In this document: one piece after another, positions 19,180-27,818 of the stretch
Layout: each line of letters begins with the position of its first letter
How positions within the stretch are numbered: the first letter of the stretch is position 1
From: Planococcus sp. ISL-109
GTDB lineage: Bacteria; Bacillota; Bacilli; Bacillales_A; Planococcaceae
Reading direction: 5' to 3'
Length of the DNA: 56,652 nt
Assembly: GCF_018613655.1 (NCBI RefSeq)
Contig: NZ_JAGGPW010000016.1
Span: 1 to 56,652 of the forward strand
The notes under the pieces: model-generated
What the model was told of the DNA's origin: nothing
The model's database searches: none
The model's input: only the letters and a program-made list of their open reading frames with translations
Translations under genes and position numbers: made by a program

Positions 19180-19500
19180 TGAATTTTTATAAAATTTAAA
19201 TAACTATACTAATAATATTTTATGTTCTTTCACTTTCAACCGACATTCAAAATCCCTCCTCTTTTCATACCAAAAACCCTCTATTACGATGAATTTCAAG
19301 CGAATCAGCAAAAAAATAAGAAGGTTGAAAAAATATATTAATATATTTTTAATTCGAACTAAAAGCCCGCTTTTTCAAAATAATTTTGAATATAAATGTT
19401 TTTTTATGCATTTCGTTGTTTTTATCCCGCTTTAACGCTCAGCAGGGATGAAGAAAACCCCGCTGACTGAAACTTCTCTTTATCTCTTGCAAAAAAACAC

Positions 19501-19532
19501 AAAAAAACTGCGCCTGAAATTTTCAGGCGCAG
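19501..19532 (-). terminator. Terminator after the MscS-like gene
   Basis: Stem CTGCGCCTGAAA / TTTCAGGCGCAG (19508-19532), followed on the minus strand by a run of seven T. Confidence 0.85.
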
Positions 19533-19542
19533 AGAATATTTC

Positions 19543-20802
19543 TTACATATTCGGTTTGTTATCTTCTTCTTCCATTTTCTGTTCCATTTTAGCCAATTGA
19601 TTTTTCGCAAACTCGCGTCCACCGATACCGAATGAGATGGCAAATGCCACGGCAAGCCCTGCAATGATGAACAGGAAGGCAAGATTCACGATGTTTGATG
19701 CAAAATTCAACTGATCAAGTGTCATGAAGATGGCGATGACAAAGATCGCATATTTGACGATTCCACCAAGCAATTTGTTGCCCGATACACGCTTGATGTA
19801 ACTGCCGAGCATGCTACCCCCGATTAATCCTAGCCCCAAGATGATGAGTGAGCTAATCAAAAGCGGCAAGTAAGCAATAATCGCGTTGCCGATCGAATTC
19901 AACACTTCGAGTTGCAGAACATTCATCGCTTCAACTACAAAGAAGATGATGATGATGGCCTGGACAACCTTGCCGATGATTTGAGCAATATCAAATGACG
20001 GCTCTGTCGTTTTGTCCGGGCTCAAGTAAGTTGAAAAGCGGTTGATGCCTGTGCCGTTCAGCAAGCTGATGAGCAAGTCGCCCACAAACTTGGCGATGAA
20101 AACACCTGCCAAGATCAAGATGATTCCGACGAAAATATTCGGGATCATGCCGAGCACTTGATTAAGCATCGAGACAATCGGTTGAGAGATCGACTGGATG
20201 TTCAATGTTTCGAGCGCTACAGTCACAATCGGAATCAAGACGATGATGAAGACCACGTTCGCCAAAACTTTCGCCATGGTGTTCTGGTCGCTAGGTGCCA
20301 CGCGCTCAGTTGAACCTGTTTTATTGGTCATTTTGTTGAACCATTTGTCGATGTTTAAAGCCGAAAGCAAGCTTTCCACTAAACGCTTCACAAATCTCGC
20401 AACAAAGTAACCGATCACCAAGATCAAAAGTGCGAGGAACAAGTTCGGCAGGAATGCTAGGAACTTATCCATCATGTTCGAAATAGGCTGCGCGACATTT
20501 TGCATATCGAGCGCTTGCAAAACACTTGGAATAAAGAGGATGAAGATTAGATAGTAAAGAATTTTTCCGATAGAGTCCAGTTTGTCATCCGCATCTTCCT
20601 TCGTTTTAGCCATATGGCTTTTCACCATGGCGTTGTCCGCACCGATTTTCTTAAGCCCTTTCGCGAAGATTGCTTTGACCACCGTCGCGACGACCCATGC
20701 GACTACAAGCAATAGCAGGGCACCGAGAATATTCGGAATATAGTTGATGATAGTATTCCCAACATTCCGGAATGAGTTGGTTAAATCGTTCAAATGTATC
20801 AT
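19543..20802 (-). CDS. Mechanosensitive ion channel-like protein with repeated conserved TM helices
   Basis: 419 residues. The repeated pattern of an amphipathic helix plus a membrane helix occurs four times: NILGALLLLVVAWVVATVVK, NLFLALLILVIGYFVARFVK, NIFVGIILILAGVFIAKFVG and YLPLLISSLIILGLGLIGGS. This is the conserved TM-helix architecture (PF05552, CmpX/MscS-like). The C-terminus is charged (KMEQKMEEEDNK). No full MscS beta-domain is seen. It is probably a membrane protein for osmotic or envelope stress. A sigma-B-like promoter lies upstream. Confidence 0.8.
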   Translation of the reverse strand: MIHLNDLTNSFRNVGNTIINYIPNILGALLLLVVAWVVATVVKAIFAKGLKKIGADNAMVKSHMAKTKEDADDKLDSIGKILYYLIFILFIPSVLQALDMQNVAQPISNMMDKFLAFLPNLFLALLILVIGYFVARFVKRLVESLLSALNIDKWFNKMTNKTGSTERVAPSDQNTMAKVLANVVFIIVLIPIVTVALETLNIQSISQPIVSMLNQVLGMIPNIFVGIILILAGVFIAKFVGDLLISLLNGTGINRFSTYLSPDKTTEPSFDIAQIIGKVVQAIIIIFFVVEAMNVLQLEVLNSIGNAIIAYLPLLISSLIILGLGLIGGSMLGSYIKRVSGNKLLGGIVKYAIFVIAIFMTLDQLNFASNIVNLAFLFIIAGLAVAFAISFGIGGREFAKNQLAKMEQKMEEEDNKPNM

Positions 20803-20833
20803 CTCCTTTACAATTTTATAATTCTATTTTATT

Positions 20834-20858
20834 ATCCCCTCTTATAAATTTCCTAAAC
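20834..20858 (-). promoter_or_regulatory. Sigma-B-like promoter of the MscS-like gene
   Basis: Minus strand: GTTTAG (20853-20858), 13 bases, GGGGAT (20834-20839), five of six in each box against GTTTAA/GGGTAT. A sigma-A-like CTGACA-18-TATAAG overlaps it, so control may be dual. Confidence 0.5.
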
Positions 20859-20936
20859 TTAAATTGTCAGTTTTTCCATCTTAATTAATGGTTTTTTGTG
20901 CTCCCATTGCAAATTTTCTCCTGCGCATTACTCCAC

Positions 20937-20967
20937 AAAAAAACGCCAGTTTCACTTCAACTGGCGC
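20937..20967 (-). terminator. Terminator after the histidine kinase remnant
   Basis: Stem CGCCAGTT / AACTGGCG followed on the minus strand by a run of seven T. Its survival shows the remnant was once the end of a transcription unit. Confidence 0.8.
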
Positions 20968-20990
20968 AGTAAATCGGATTGCTTCGCATA

Positions 20991-21424
20991 TTATGGTTTC
21001 GGCAAGATGATGGTCACTTTAAACAAGTCCCCATCCACTGCCAGTTTCATCTGCCCCCCGTGCAAGTCGACAATGAACTGCGCAATCGCAAGGCCAAGGC
21101 CCGACCCTTTAGTCTGCCACGGTGTATCGCCGCGGTCGCGCCAGCAATTCTTCCATCACCGAGTTCATAGCGCGTCACGTTTTTGATGGTCATAACGATT
21201 TCTCCTGATTGTTCTGAGAGGGCAATATACACACGGCTGTTCACCAAGGAATATTTGGTCGCATTCAAGATCAGGTTATCGAGAAGGCGCCACCATTTCT
21301 GGCCATCCACCGATGCATACAGTGGCTGCTCAGGAGCAGTCACCCGCACATCCAATCGGGATTTCGTGATCGCTTCCTCGTGTTCTGCCAGCGCTTGCGC
21401 CAGAAGCTGGTTCATGTCAGGTCT
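20991..21424 (-). pseudogene. Sensor histidine kinase, C-terminal ATPase remnant with at least two frameshifts
   Basis: Frame one, beginning near DMNQLLAQALAEHEEA, contains the N box DNLILNATKYS and runs to NVTRYELGD. The coding sense then jumps to a second frame (MEELLAR). A third frame reads RGDTPWQTKGSGLGLAIAQF (G2 box), then HGGQMKLAVDGDLFKVTIIL and a stop at 20991. The HAMP, dimerisation/phosphoacceptor and sensor parts are absent. The sequence stops at a strong hairpin at 21432-21465. This is clearly a dead gene. The partner response regulator is not in the window. Confidence 0.85.
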
Positions 21425-21431
21425 TAGGAAG

Positions 21432-21465
21432 CCCCACTTCAAAACGCCAAAGCGTTTAAGTGGGG
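21432..21465. mobile_element. Possible IS200/IS605-family end hairpin (remnant)
   Basis: CCCCACTT..AAACGC-caaa-GCGTTT-AAGTGGGG with a 2-base bulge. It is flanked by AGGAAG on the left and TAGTTCAA on the right. Hairpins of this form with such flanks commonly occur at the tnpB-side end of IS200/IS605 elements, as I recall. No tnpA or tnpB is left here. It abuts the truncated kinase, so it may mark the deletion point. Confidence 0.45.
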
Positions 21466-21522
21466 TAGTTCAATGTAGAGTACAAATCTTAAGGGCAACC
21501 CACTGAAATTCTGAAGAAATTC

Positions 21523-22386
21523 TTAAGTTTTGCTTCCTTTGCCGAACGCTAATAACGCAATGCCGCCAAGCAATAAGGCGACCCCCGCCCATGACTGCCC
21601 GCTTAAGCTCTCCCCGACTACCGCCACCCCGAGAATCGAGGCGGTCAACGGTTCGGCAAGCGATAAAGTCACCGCAGAAGAAGATGGAATTGTTTTCAGT
21701 CCGCTTGAAAATAATAAATAGGCTAAACTTGTCGCCGCGAGGCCAAGATAAGCGACAAGGATCAGATTTCGCGGCTCTGCCAAATAGCCGGTATCCAAGA
21801 AAACGAGAAACGGCAGAAGTACTAGGCCGCTCAATGAAAAGATAACAGCCACTGCTGGAACAACGTCCATTTTTGCCAGTACATTTTTACTGCACATTGC
21901 ATATCCTGCAAATGCCAATCCCGCCAGCAAACCCAATAAAACACCAAGCGGTTCCACCACATAGCCCCCGCTATTCGCAAAAAGTAAAATACAGCCGGTA
22001 ATCGACAGGATCGTCGAGAACACCCAGACACGTTCCGCCTTACGTTTCATCACGAGCGCTTCCAAGACCCCCGAAAAAGCGGGTGCGCTGCCGATCGCCA
22101 CGACTGTCCCGATCGCGACGCCAGTCAATTGGACAGCAGAAAAAAAGAAGGGCTGAAATAACGCCATGCACAGTGCAGATAGCCCAACCCACAACCAAGG
22201 GATGTGTGCACCGCGCAATGCTCCGGATAGCCACACGAACAGCAGAAGCCCGAATCCGCCGATTGCGAGCCGCGCTGCACCGATCGTCAGCGGATGGGCT
22301 TCGCCTATCAGGAAAGTTTGAGCTGTTCCGGTTGTCCCCCACAACATCGCCGCGAACAACACCCATATGTATGCCTTTTTTTGCAT
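21523..22386 (-). CDS. EamA/DMT family transporter
   Basis: 287 residues with ten predicted membrane helices in two EamA repeats. The first starts YIWVLFAAMLWGTTGTAQTF; the second has GLLAGLAFAGYAMCSKNVLA and ends near SLAEPLTASILGVAVVGESL. Such proteins export amino acids or metabolites across the cytoplasmic membrane. The substrate is not evident. The ATG follows GGTGGAAATAC. Confidence 0.87.
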   Translation of the reverse strand: MQKKAYIWVLFAAMLWGTTGTAQTFLIGEAHPLTIGAARLAIGGFGLLLFVWLSGALRGAHIPWLWVGLSALCMALFQPFFFSAVQLTGVAIGTVVAIGSAPAFSGVLEALVMKRKAERVWVFSTILSITGCILLFANSGGYVVEPLGVLLGLLAGLAFAGYAMCSKNVLAKMDVVPAVAVIFSLSGLVLLPFLVFLDTGYLAEPRNLILVAYLGLAATSLAYLLFSSGLKTIPSSSAVTLSLAEPLTASILGVAVVGESLSGQSWAGVALLLGGIALLAFGKGSKT

Positions 22387-22444
22387 GTATTTCCACCACT
22401 TTCCTTCTATATATTAAAAAGTTGAATCACTTGTTGATATATAT

Positions 22445-22675
22445 GTTGAACTAAAGAAATATCAGTGAATTACCACTACTACTTGAACACTAACAATTTG
22501 CGAACAAACAAACAGATATGGAGCAAAACTACGGAGAAAACCGTGCTGCGCACTGCGTCGCAAAGGATTGCCCTGAGCTTATTCATTTGCGATGCCCGAA
22601 CGCAGTGAGAATTGAGTAAAGCTTTTCTCGGAGTGGTTTTGCGGAATATCTACAGTGGAAATTTATTAGTTCAAC
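22445..22675. repeat. MITE-like palindromic element
   Basis: Ends in 10-base perfect inverted repeats GTTGAACTAA (22445-22454) and TTAGTTCAAC (22666-22675). Inside are nested dyads: GCAAAAC..AGAAAA against TTTTCT..GTTTTGC, CACTGCG against CGCAGTG, and TCGCAAA against TTTGCGA. The centre (22573-22595) matches repeat copy 1 at 166-188 in 20 of 23 positions. No gene is seen between 22400 and 22830. Confidence 0.55.
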
Positions 22676-22833
22676 TTGTATAACTTCATTTTTTTGCAGT
22701 AAATAAAACCGACTATTTTTCACAATACATAATGAAAAAAATTCCATCCGCTCCGCTAAACATACCACGGCCCAGATAGTTTGAGATAGAGGTAAAGGGG
22801 GAATATAATAGATAAAAAAGAGGAGGCGATCGT

Positions 22834-23064
22834 ATGTATATGACAGTCCAGGAAACTGCCACTTTTTTGTCGATGCCGGAAGAACAAGTCAACCGCTATG
22901 TACTTGAAGGCCGGATTCGCGCAGTCCATGATGGGGAACAATACATGATCAACACCTCTCAGTTCGAAAGCCATTTCCAACAGCTAGAAATTGCCAAACT
23001 AGAGCTCGAGGAATGGCGCACTAAGCCTATTCCGGACGATATCGATATTAAAGACGAGGATTGA
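22834..23064 (+). CDS. Small helix-turn-helix (excisionase-like) DNA-binding protein
   Basis: 76 residues. AGAGGAGG lies seven bases before the ATG. The N-terminal 50 residues (MTVQETATFLSMPEEQVNRY, then VLEGRIRAVHDGEQYMINTS) fit the HTH_17/excisionase fold, a MerR-like winged helix that reads one DNA half site. The C-terminal tail is acidic (PDDIDIKDED). No integrase is nearby, so a prophage origin is not supported. Its target is unknown. Confidence 0.75.
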   Translation: MYMTVQETATFLSMPEEQVNRYVLEGRIRAVHDGEQYMINTSQFESHFQQLEIAKLELEEWRTKPIPDDIDIKDED

Positions 23065-23073
23065 CGAAGCGCA

Positions 23074-23110
23074 AAAAAAGATCGGAGCCGACGTGGCTCC
23101 GATCTTTTTT
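23074..23110. terminator. Bidirectional terminator
   Basis: GATCGGAGCC-gacgt-GGCTCCGATC with A and T runs on both sides. It is shared by the HTH gene (plus) and metX (minus). Confidence 0.9.
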
Positions 23111-23116
23111 AGTTGC

Positions 23117-24136
23117 TTACGCTAATGCGTGGCTTTTGGCGATCACCGTTTTTTTGAGTTGATTCCGCACATGATGATCCCATTTTTCGAATTCCACCAA
23201 GAACCCGTCATGGCCGAAATCGGTATTGATTTTTTCCCACTTGGCGTTCGGCTGGTTTTCGACCCATGGGACCATTAATTCTCCCGGGTATAACAAATCA
23301 TGGCTATAGGAAATCGAAAGAAGTTCAGCAGATAGTTCTGCTTCCTCTACATCATGAGTGTTCATCGCTTTCAGCAAAACCAGATAGCTGTTCGGGTCAA
23401 AGCGGTCTGCCAGCTTACGTCCTTGATAATCCAAATAGGACTGAACTTCAAAATCTTCTCCGCAGCGCGCACGGCCGAAGCGCCCATTGAACAATTGGCC
23501 GCTCCGGTACGTGACCATCCCAGCCATCCGCGCAATTTCGAACCCTTTGAGCCGGACATTCGGATCATACTCGCCGTCCTGAAAATCCGGATCGTTCTCG
23601 ATTGCCTGAATGCCGATATGATTGAACGCGACACCGTAATCCCCGTAATAAGGCGTCACCGCGAGCGCAATTGCCGTGTCCAGAAACTCTGGATATAACC
23701 TCGCCCATTCCAAAGTTTTCATGCCGCCAAGAGAACCGCCGATAACGGCTGCAAGATGATCGATGCCGAGAGCTTCCAGCGCTTTCCGCTCCGCTCTTAC
23801 CATGTCGCGGATAGTTAGCTCAGGAAACGATGCACGGTAAGGGGACCCTGTTTTCGGATTGATCGATAACGGCCCTGTCGAACCGTTGCATCCGCCGAGC
23901 ACGTTAAAGGTAATGACTTGGAACAACTCGGTATCCACCGCTTTGCCCGGGCCGATCAACCCTGCCCACCACCCTGGCTCTCCTGGAGTTCCCACTGCAT
24001 ATTGGTCGCCCGTCAGTGCATGGCAAATGAGAATTGCCGGTGCCGACTTATTGCCGGCACGTTCATATGCCAATTCCACTTCATGTAAATTGTCATTCGA
24101 TTCAAGTGTCAGCTGGCCGATGGATACTGTCGTCAT
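23117..24136 (-). CDS. metX: Homoserine O-acetyltransferase MetX
   Basis: 339 residues, alpha/beta-hydrolase fold. Signature blocks are ILICHALTGDQYAVG, FNVLGGCNGSTGPLSINP, nucleophile elbow VIGGSLGGMKTLEWA, DRFDPNSYLVLLKAM and the catalytic His in NTDFGHDGFLVEF. The enzyme transfers acetyl from acetyl-CoA to homoserine for methionine synthesis. It follows metY by 12 bases in the same operon under a SAM riboswitch. Acetyl rather than succinyl specificity is inferred from pairing with MetY. Confidence 0.92.
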   Translation of the reverse strand: MTTVSIGQLTLESNDNLHEVELAYERAGNKSAPAILICHALTGDQYAVGTPGEPGWWAGLIGPGKAVDTELFQVITFNVLGGCNGSTGPLSINPKTGSPYRASFPELTIRDMVRAERKALEALGIDHLAAVIGGSLGGMKTLEWARLYPEFLDTAIALAVTPYYGDYGVAFNHIGIQAIENDPDFQDGEYDPNVRLKGFEIARMAGMVTYRSGQLFNGRFGRARCGEDFEVQSYLDYQGRKLADRFDPNSYLVLLKAMNTHDVEEAELSAELLSISYSHDLLYPGELMVPWVENQPNAKWEKINTDFGHDGFLVEFEKWDHHVRNQLKKTVIAKSHALA

Positions 24137-24148
24137 CCGAATCCCTCC

Positions 24149-25438
24149 TTACGCGTTCTCGAGTACCGCCGCTTTGATAGCTTGCTCCAAATCAGCGATC
24201 AGATCTTCATGGTTCTCCAATCCTACAGACAAACGGATCAATTCTTCCGTGACCCCGCTATTTTCCAATTCTTCTGCCGTCAATTGCTGGTGGGTCGTCG
24301 AAGCCGGGTGGATAATCAGCGATTTGGCATCGCCGACATTCGCCACGTGAGACCATAGATTGACGCCATCGATCACTTTCCGTCCTGCGTCCCGTCCGCC
24401 TTTGATGCCGAAGTTTACGATCGATCCATAGCTATCTTTCAAATATTTTTTCGCGAGCTCACTTGATGGATGATCTTCAAACCCGAGGTAATTGACCCAT
24501 TCCACTTGCGGATGATCTTTTAAATATTCAGCGACTTTTTGTGCATTGCTGCTATGGCGCGGGATGCGCAAGTGTAAGGTTTCCAGTCCCTGCAGTAATG
24601 CATGTGCGCTGTCCGCGCTGAGAGATGGACCGAAATCACGCAACAACTGAACGCGCAGTTTCGTTGCGAAAGCAGCCTCCGGCACATCGATGCCGAAGCG
24701 GATGCCGTGATACGATTCATCCGGCTCTGTGTAGTTCGGGAAGCGCGGGTTGTCCCAGTTGAATCGGCCGGCATCGACCGCGACTCCGCCGATCGTCGTT
24801 CCGTGTCCGCCGATCCATTTCGTCGCGGAGTGGATGACCACATCTGCCCCAAATTCAATCGGATTGCTGACGAACGGCGACGCGAATGTGTTATCGATCA
24901 ACAGCGGGATGCCATTTTCATGGCCGATTTGTGCGACACGCTCGACATCGAACACGTTCAAGCTCGGGTTTCCGATAATTTCACCGAACAATGCTTTCGT
25001 TTTATCGGTAATCGCGGCACGGAAGTTTTCCGGATCGGTCGCATCGACGAACTTTGTCGTAATGCCATAGCGCGGCAAGGTGTTAGCGAATAGATTGTAC
25101 GTCCCTCCATATAAATTGCTGTCAGCAACGATTTCGTCACCGGCTTCAGCGACGTTTAACACTGAGAATGCGATGGCCGCCATGCCGGATGACAAAGCGA
25201 CTGCAGCCGTTCCACCTTCTAGCAAGGCGACGCGCTGTTCGAACACATCGACAGTCGGGTTCATGATGCGGGAGTAGATATTACCCGTTTCTTTCAAGCC
25301 GAATAAATTCTGTGCATGCTCTGTATCTTTAAATACATAAGAAGTCGTTTTATGGACCGGCACTCCCCGTGAACCTGTTACTGGATCCGGTTCCTGGCCG
25401 CCGTGAAGTAGAAGTGTTTCGGGTTTAAAGTTTGTCAT
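24149..25438 (-). CDS. metY: O-acetylhomoserine aminocarboxypropyltransferase MetY
   Basis: 429 residues from MTNFKPETLLLHGG, with AGGAGG eight bases before the ATG; a TTG two codons upstream is less likely. It is a PLP enzyme of the Cys/Met metabolism family. YSRIMNPTVDVFEQRVALLE, ALSSGMAAI and NIYSRIMNPT are typical. The PLP lysine lies in VVIHSATKWIGGHGTTIGG. Its length, about 40 residues more than cystathionine gamma-synthase, fits MetY. It makes homocysteine from O-acetylhomoserine and sulfide. First gene of the metY-metX operon. Confidence 0.93.
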   Translation of the reverse strand: MTNFKPETLLLHGGQEPDPVTGSRGVPVHKTTSYVFKDTEHAQNLFGLKETGNIYSRIMNPTVDVFEQRVALLEGGTAAVALSSGMAAIAFSVLNVAEAGDEIVADSNLYGGTYNLFANTLPRYGITTKFVDATDPENFRAAITDKTKALFGEIIGNPSLNVFDVERVAQIGHENGIPLLIDNTFASPFVSNPIEFGADVVIHSATKWIGGHGTTIGGVAVDAGRFNWDNPRFPNYTEPDESYHGIRFGIDVPEAAFATKLRVQLLRDFGPSLSADSAHALLQGLETLHLRIPRHSSNAQKVAEYLKDHPQVEWVNYLGFEDHPSSELAKKYLKDSYGSIVNFGIKGGRDAGRKVIDGVNLWSHVANVGDAKSLIIHPASTTHQQLTAEELENSGVTEELIRLSVGLENHEDLIADLEQAIKAAVLENA

Positions 25439-25499
25439 TGTCAATTCCTCCTGTTTTCTTGTGATTTTGAGATGTCGAGATGTTTTGAGGAGGACAGAA

Positions 25500-25663
25500 A
25501 AGACCCTCTTCAGAAAGAAGAGGGCCGTAATGTACGGATTTACCTCCTCTCATCTTCCAGCACTGCAAATGCAGAACTGTAGGATTTAGCACCTTTCCAG
25601 ACATATGCCTGTTGGTTGCCGGGCATCGTAGGGCCTATTCCCTCCGCCACTCGTGATAAGAGT
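25500..25663 (-). ncRNA. SAM-I riboswitch (S box) with terminator, upstream of metY
   Basis: Read on the minus strand it begins CTCTTATCACGAGTGGCGGA, has GGGAATAGGCCCTACGATGC, CCCGGCAACCA and GGTGCTAAATCC, and closes with GATGAGAG. These are the conserved S-box blocks. The terminator CCCTCTT / AAGAGGG with GTCTTTTC follows at 25500-25524. High SAM would end transcription before metY-metX. Confidence 0.95.
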
Positions 25664-25690
25664 ATTCAGCTATTTTTTTGCTTGTGGCAA

Positions 25691-25720
25691 AGTATAGAGG
25701 ACATCACTGTTTAAAGTCAA
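25691..25720 (-). promoter_or_regulatory. Sigma-A promoter of metY-metX
   Basis: Minus strand: TTGACT (25715-25720), 18 bases, TATACT (25691-25696). It lies just upstream of the S box. Confidence 0.75.
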
Positions 25721-25788
25721 GCATAATTTTCTAAAAATTATAACTACTATAGTGACATTTTCACCAAAAATTTTTTTCACCAAACCCG

Positions 25789-25817
25789 TTGACTTTTTCG
25801 CTATTTCAAAATAGAGT
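25789..25817 (+). promoter_or_regulatory. Sigma-A promoter of the metNIQ operon
   Basis: TTGACT (25789-25794), 17 bases, TAGAGT (25812-25817), about 30 bases before the second S box. Confidence 0.6.
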
Positions 25818-25849
25818 AGGAATCACGAATTGAATAGCTTACATCACTT

Positions 25850-26026
25850 TCTTATCCAGAGAAACCGAGGGACAGGCCCTATGACGTTTCGGCAGCAGAT
25901 TCGCCAACCAGCGAAAACTGTGCTAATTCCTGCAAATGCTTCGGCATTTGGAAGATGAGAATGAGATGGTTTCATAATTGGAGCCCTCTTTTTTCTTGCG
26001 TATAAGAAAAAAGAGGGCTCCTTTGT
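25850..26026 (+). ncRNA. SAM-I riboswitch (S box) with terminator, upstream of metN
   Basis: Blocks CTTATCCAGAGAAACCGAGG, GACAGGCCCTATGACGTTTC, GGCAGCAG, GTGCTAATTCC and GATGAGAATGAG make up the aptamer (25850-25966). A long terminator stem GGAGCCCTCTTTTTTCTT / AAGAAAAAAGAGGGCTCC occupies 25980-26021. It controls methionine uptake genes in response to SAM. Confidence 0.95.
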
Positions 26027-26090
26027 TATTTCAGAAAAGTGTTCGTTCGCACTCATTCGAATCGTTATTTGCAGCCACAGGAGGGACACC

Positions 26091-27122
26091 ATGATTCAAT
26101 TTGAAGCAGTCAAGAAAACGTATGTATCCGGCAAACAGGAAGTCCATGCACTCAACGGCATCGACTTGACCGTTGAAACCGGTGAAATATACGGTGTCAT
26201 CGGTTTTAGCGGCGCTGGAAAAAGCTCCTTGATCCGGACGGTAAATTTGCTCGAGCGTCCAACTTCCGGACGGGTGTTTATCCACGGACAGGACATTTCA
26301 GCTTTAACTGCCAGAAAAATCCGCGACATCCGCAAAGACATCGGCATGATTTTCCAGCATTTTAATTTGCTGAACTCGAAAACGGTGCACCATAATATTG
26401 CGATGCCGCTCTTGCTCGCCAAGACGCCGAAAGCTGAAATCGACCGGAAAGTCAGTGAATTATTAGAGTTTGTCGGACTTGCCGACCAAGCTCAAAAATA
26501 TCCGGATCAATTGTCCGGCGGCCAGAAGCAGCGCATCGGCATCGCTAGAGCGCTTGCGACCAACCCATCGATTCTTTTATGCGATGAGGCAACTTCCGCA
26601 CTCGACCCGCAAACGACGCAGTCGATTTTGGATTTACTGCGCCGCATCAACAAGGAATACAATATCACCATTTTGCTCATCACCCATGAAATGGGCGTTA
26701 TCCGGGAAATATGCGACAAAGTGGCGGTGCTCGAAGAAGGACGCATCATCGAACAAGGCAGCGTGTTCGAAGTCTTCACCAAACCCCAACACACCACGAC
26801 GAAGCGCTTTGTCCGCTCGGTCATGAACGACGAATTGCCGGATTCGCTGCTCGACCAGATCCATCAGAACGATAAGAGCCGGCCGATTTACCGTTTGCAG
26901 TTTACCGGAAGTTCTGTCGGCCAGCCATTTATGTCGCGTGTGTCACGCGAATTCCAGCTTGATTTGAATGTGTTGTTCGGCAATATCACTGAACTCCAAG
27001 GCATTCCGTATGGCAATTTGATTGTTGAATTCGACGGTGCGCGCGCCGAAATCGACCGTGCACTCGCTTCGATCCGCAACGACAATATTCATGTAGAGGA
27101 GGTTCAGCAGCATGCAGGTTAA
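26091..27122 (+). CDS. metN: Methionine ABC transporter ATP-binding protein MetN
   Basis: 343 residues. Walker A is GFSGAGKSS, the signature is LSGGQKQRIGIARAL and Walker B is ILLCDEATSALDP. The C-terminal 80 residues (FTGSSVGQPFMSRVSREF onward) form the NIL regulatory domain typical of MetN. It powers uptake of D/L-methionine with MetI and MetQ. GGAGGG precedes the ATG. Its end overlaps metI by 11 bases. Confidence 0.95.
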   Translation: MIQFEAVKKTYVSGKQEVHALNGIDLTVETGEIYGVIGFSGAGKSSLIRTVNLLERPTSGRVFIHGQDISALTARKIRDIRKDIGMIFQHFNLLNSKTVHHNIAMPLLLAKTPKAEIDRKVSELLEFVGLADQAQKYPDQLSGGQKQRIGIARALATNPSILLCDEATSALDPQTTQSILDLLRRINKEYNITILLITHEMGVIREICDKVAVLEEGRIIEQGSVFEVFTKPQHTTTKRFVRSVMNDELPDSLLDQIHQNDKSRPIYRLQFTGSSVGQPFMSRVSREFQLDLNVLFGNITELQGIPYGNLIVEFDGARAEIDRALASIRNDNIHVEEVQQHAG

Positions 27123-27762
27123 TCAATCACAAATTTTAGAAGCTTTATGGGAAACGTTCTATATGACCGGCGCCTCCTTCGTCTTCTCGCTCGTCATCGG
27201 CTTGCCGCTCGGCATCTTGCTAGTCGTCACGAGAAAAGGGCATTTACTGGAAAACGAAGTGGTGTTCAACATATTGAACATTGTCATCAACATATTCCGT
27301 TCGATTCCGTTCATTATTTTGATGGTTGCGATCATTCCGTTGACCCGGCTCATCGTCGGCACTTCGATCGGTACCGCCGCAGCCATCGTGCCTTTAGTGT
27401 TTTACGCCGGTCCGTATATCGCACGGCTCATTGAAAACTCGCTGCTCGAAGTCGATAAAGGCGTCATCGAAGCGGCCCAGGCAATGGGTGCATCCCCAGG
27501 ACAAATCATTTTCCGCTTTCTCATTCCGGAAGCGCTCAGTTCACTGGTACTCGCTTTGACTATCGCCATCGTCGGCTTGATCGGGGCATCCGCCATGGCC
27601 GGTGCCATCGGAGGCGGCGGACTCGGTGACTTGGCCATCACTTACGGCTACCAGCGCTTCGACACCATGGTCATGTTCTTGACGGTCGCGATACTCGTCG
27701 TACTCGTCCAAGGCGTCCAATCGCTCGGCAACCTCATGTCCCGCCGCGTGAGGCGCAGTTAG
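27112..27762 (+). CDS. metI: Methionine ABC transporter permease MetI
   Basis: 216 residues with five membrane helices. The EAA loop is VIEAAQAMGASPGQIIFRFL. RSIPFIILMVAIIPLTR and AGAIGGGGLGDLAITYGYQR match MetI. AGGAGG lies within the end of metN, so the two are translationally coupled. Confidence 0.95.
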   Translation: MQVNQSQILEALWETFYMTGASFVFSLVIGLPLGILLVVTRKGHLLENEVVFNILNIVINIFRSIPFIILMVAIIPLTRLIVGTSIGTAAAIVPLVFYAGPYIARLIENSLLEVDKGVIEAAQAMGASPGQIIFRFLIPEALSSLVLALTIAIVGLIGASAMAGAIGGGGLGDLAITYGYQRFDTMVMFLTVAILVVLVQGVQSLGNLMSRRVRRS

Positions 27763-27818
27763 TTACTCTATAAACACCATTAATTCAACTACTTTAAAAA
27801 ACATTGGAGGATTTCATC

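Noticed and set aside
19180..19500. Small RNA gene in the AT-rich gap
   Set aside because: Apart from the operon promoter and the terminator at its edges I found only an imperfect CAGCAGGG/CCCCGCTG pairing near 19440, too weak to call.
22834..23064. Prophage or integrative element signal from the excisionase-like protein
   Set aside because: No integrase, phage gene or attachment repeats nearby. Small HTH_17 proteins are common as ordinary regulators.
25500..26026. T-box leader for the methionine genes
   Set aside because: The leaders contain S-box blocks (GGGCAT-type core, GATGAGA closing helix) and no T-box TGGNACC sequence.
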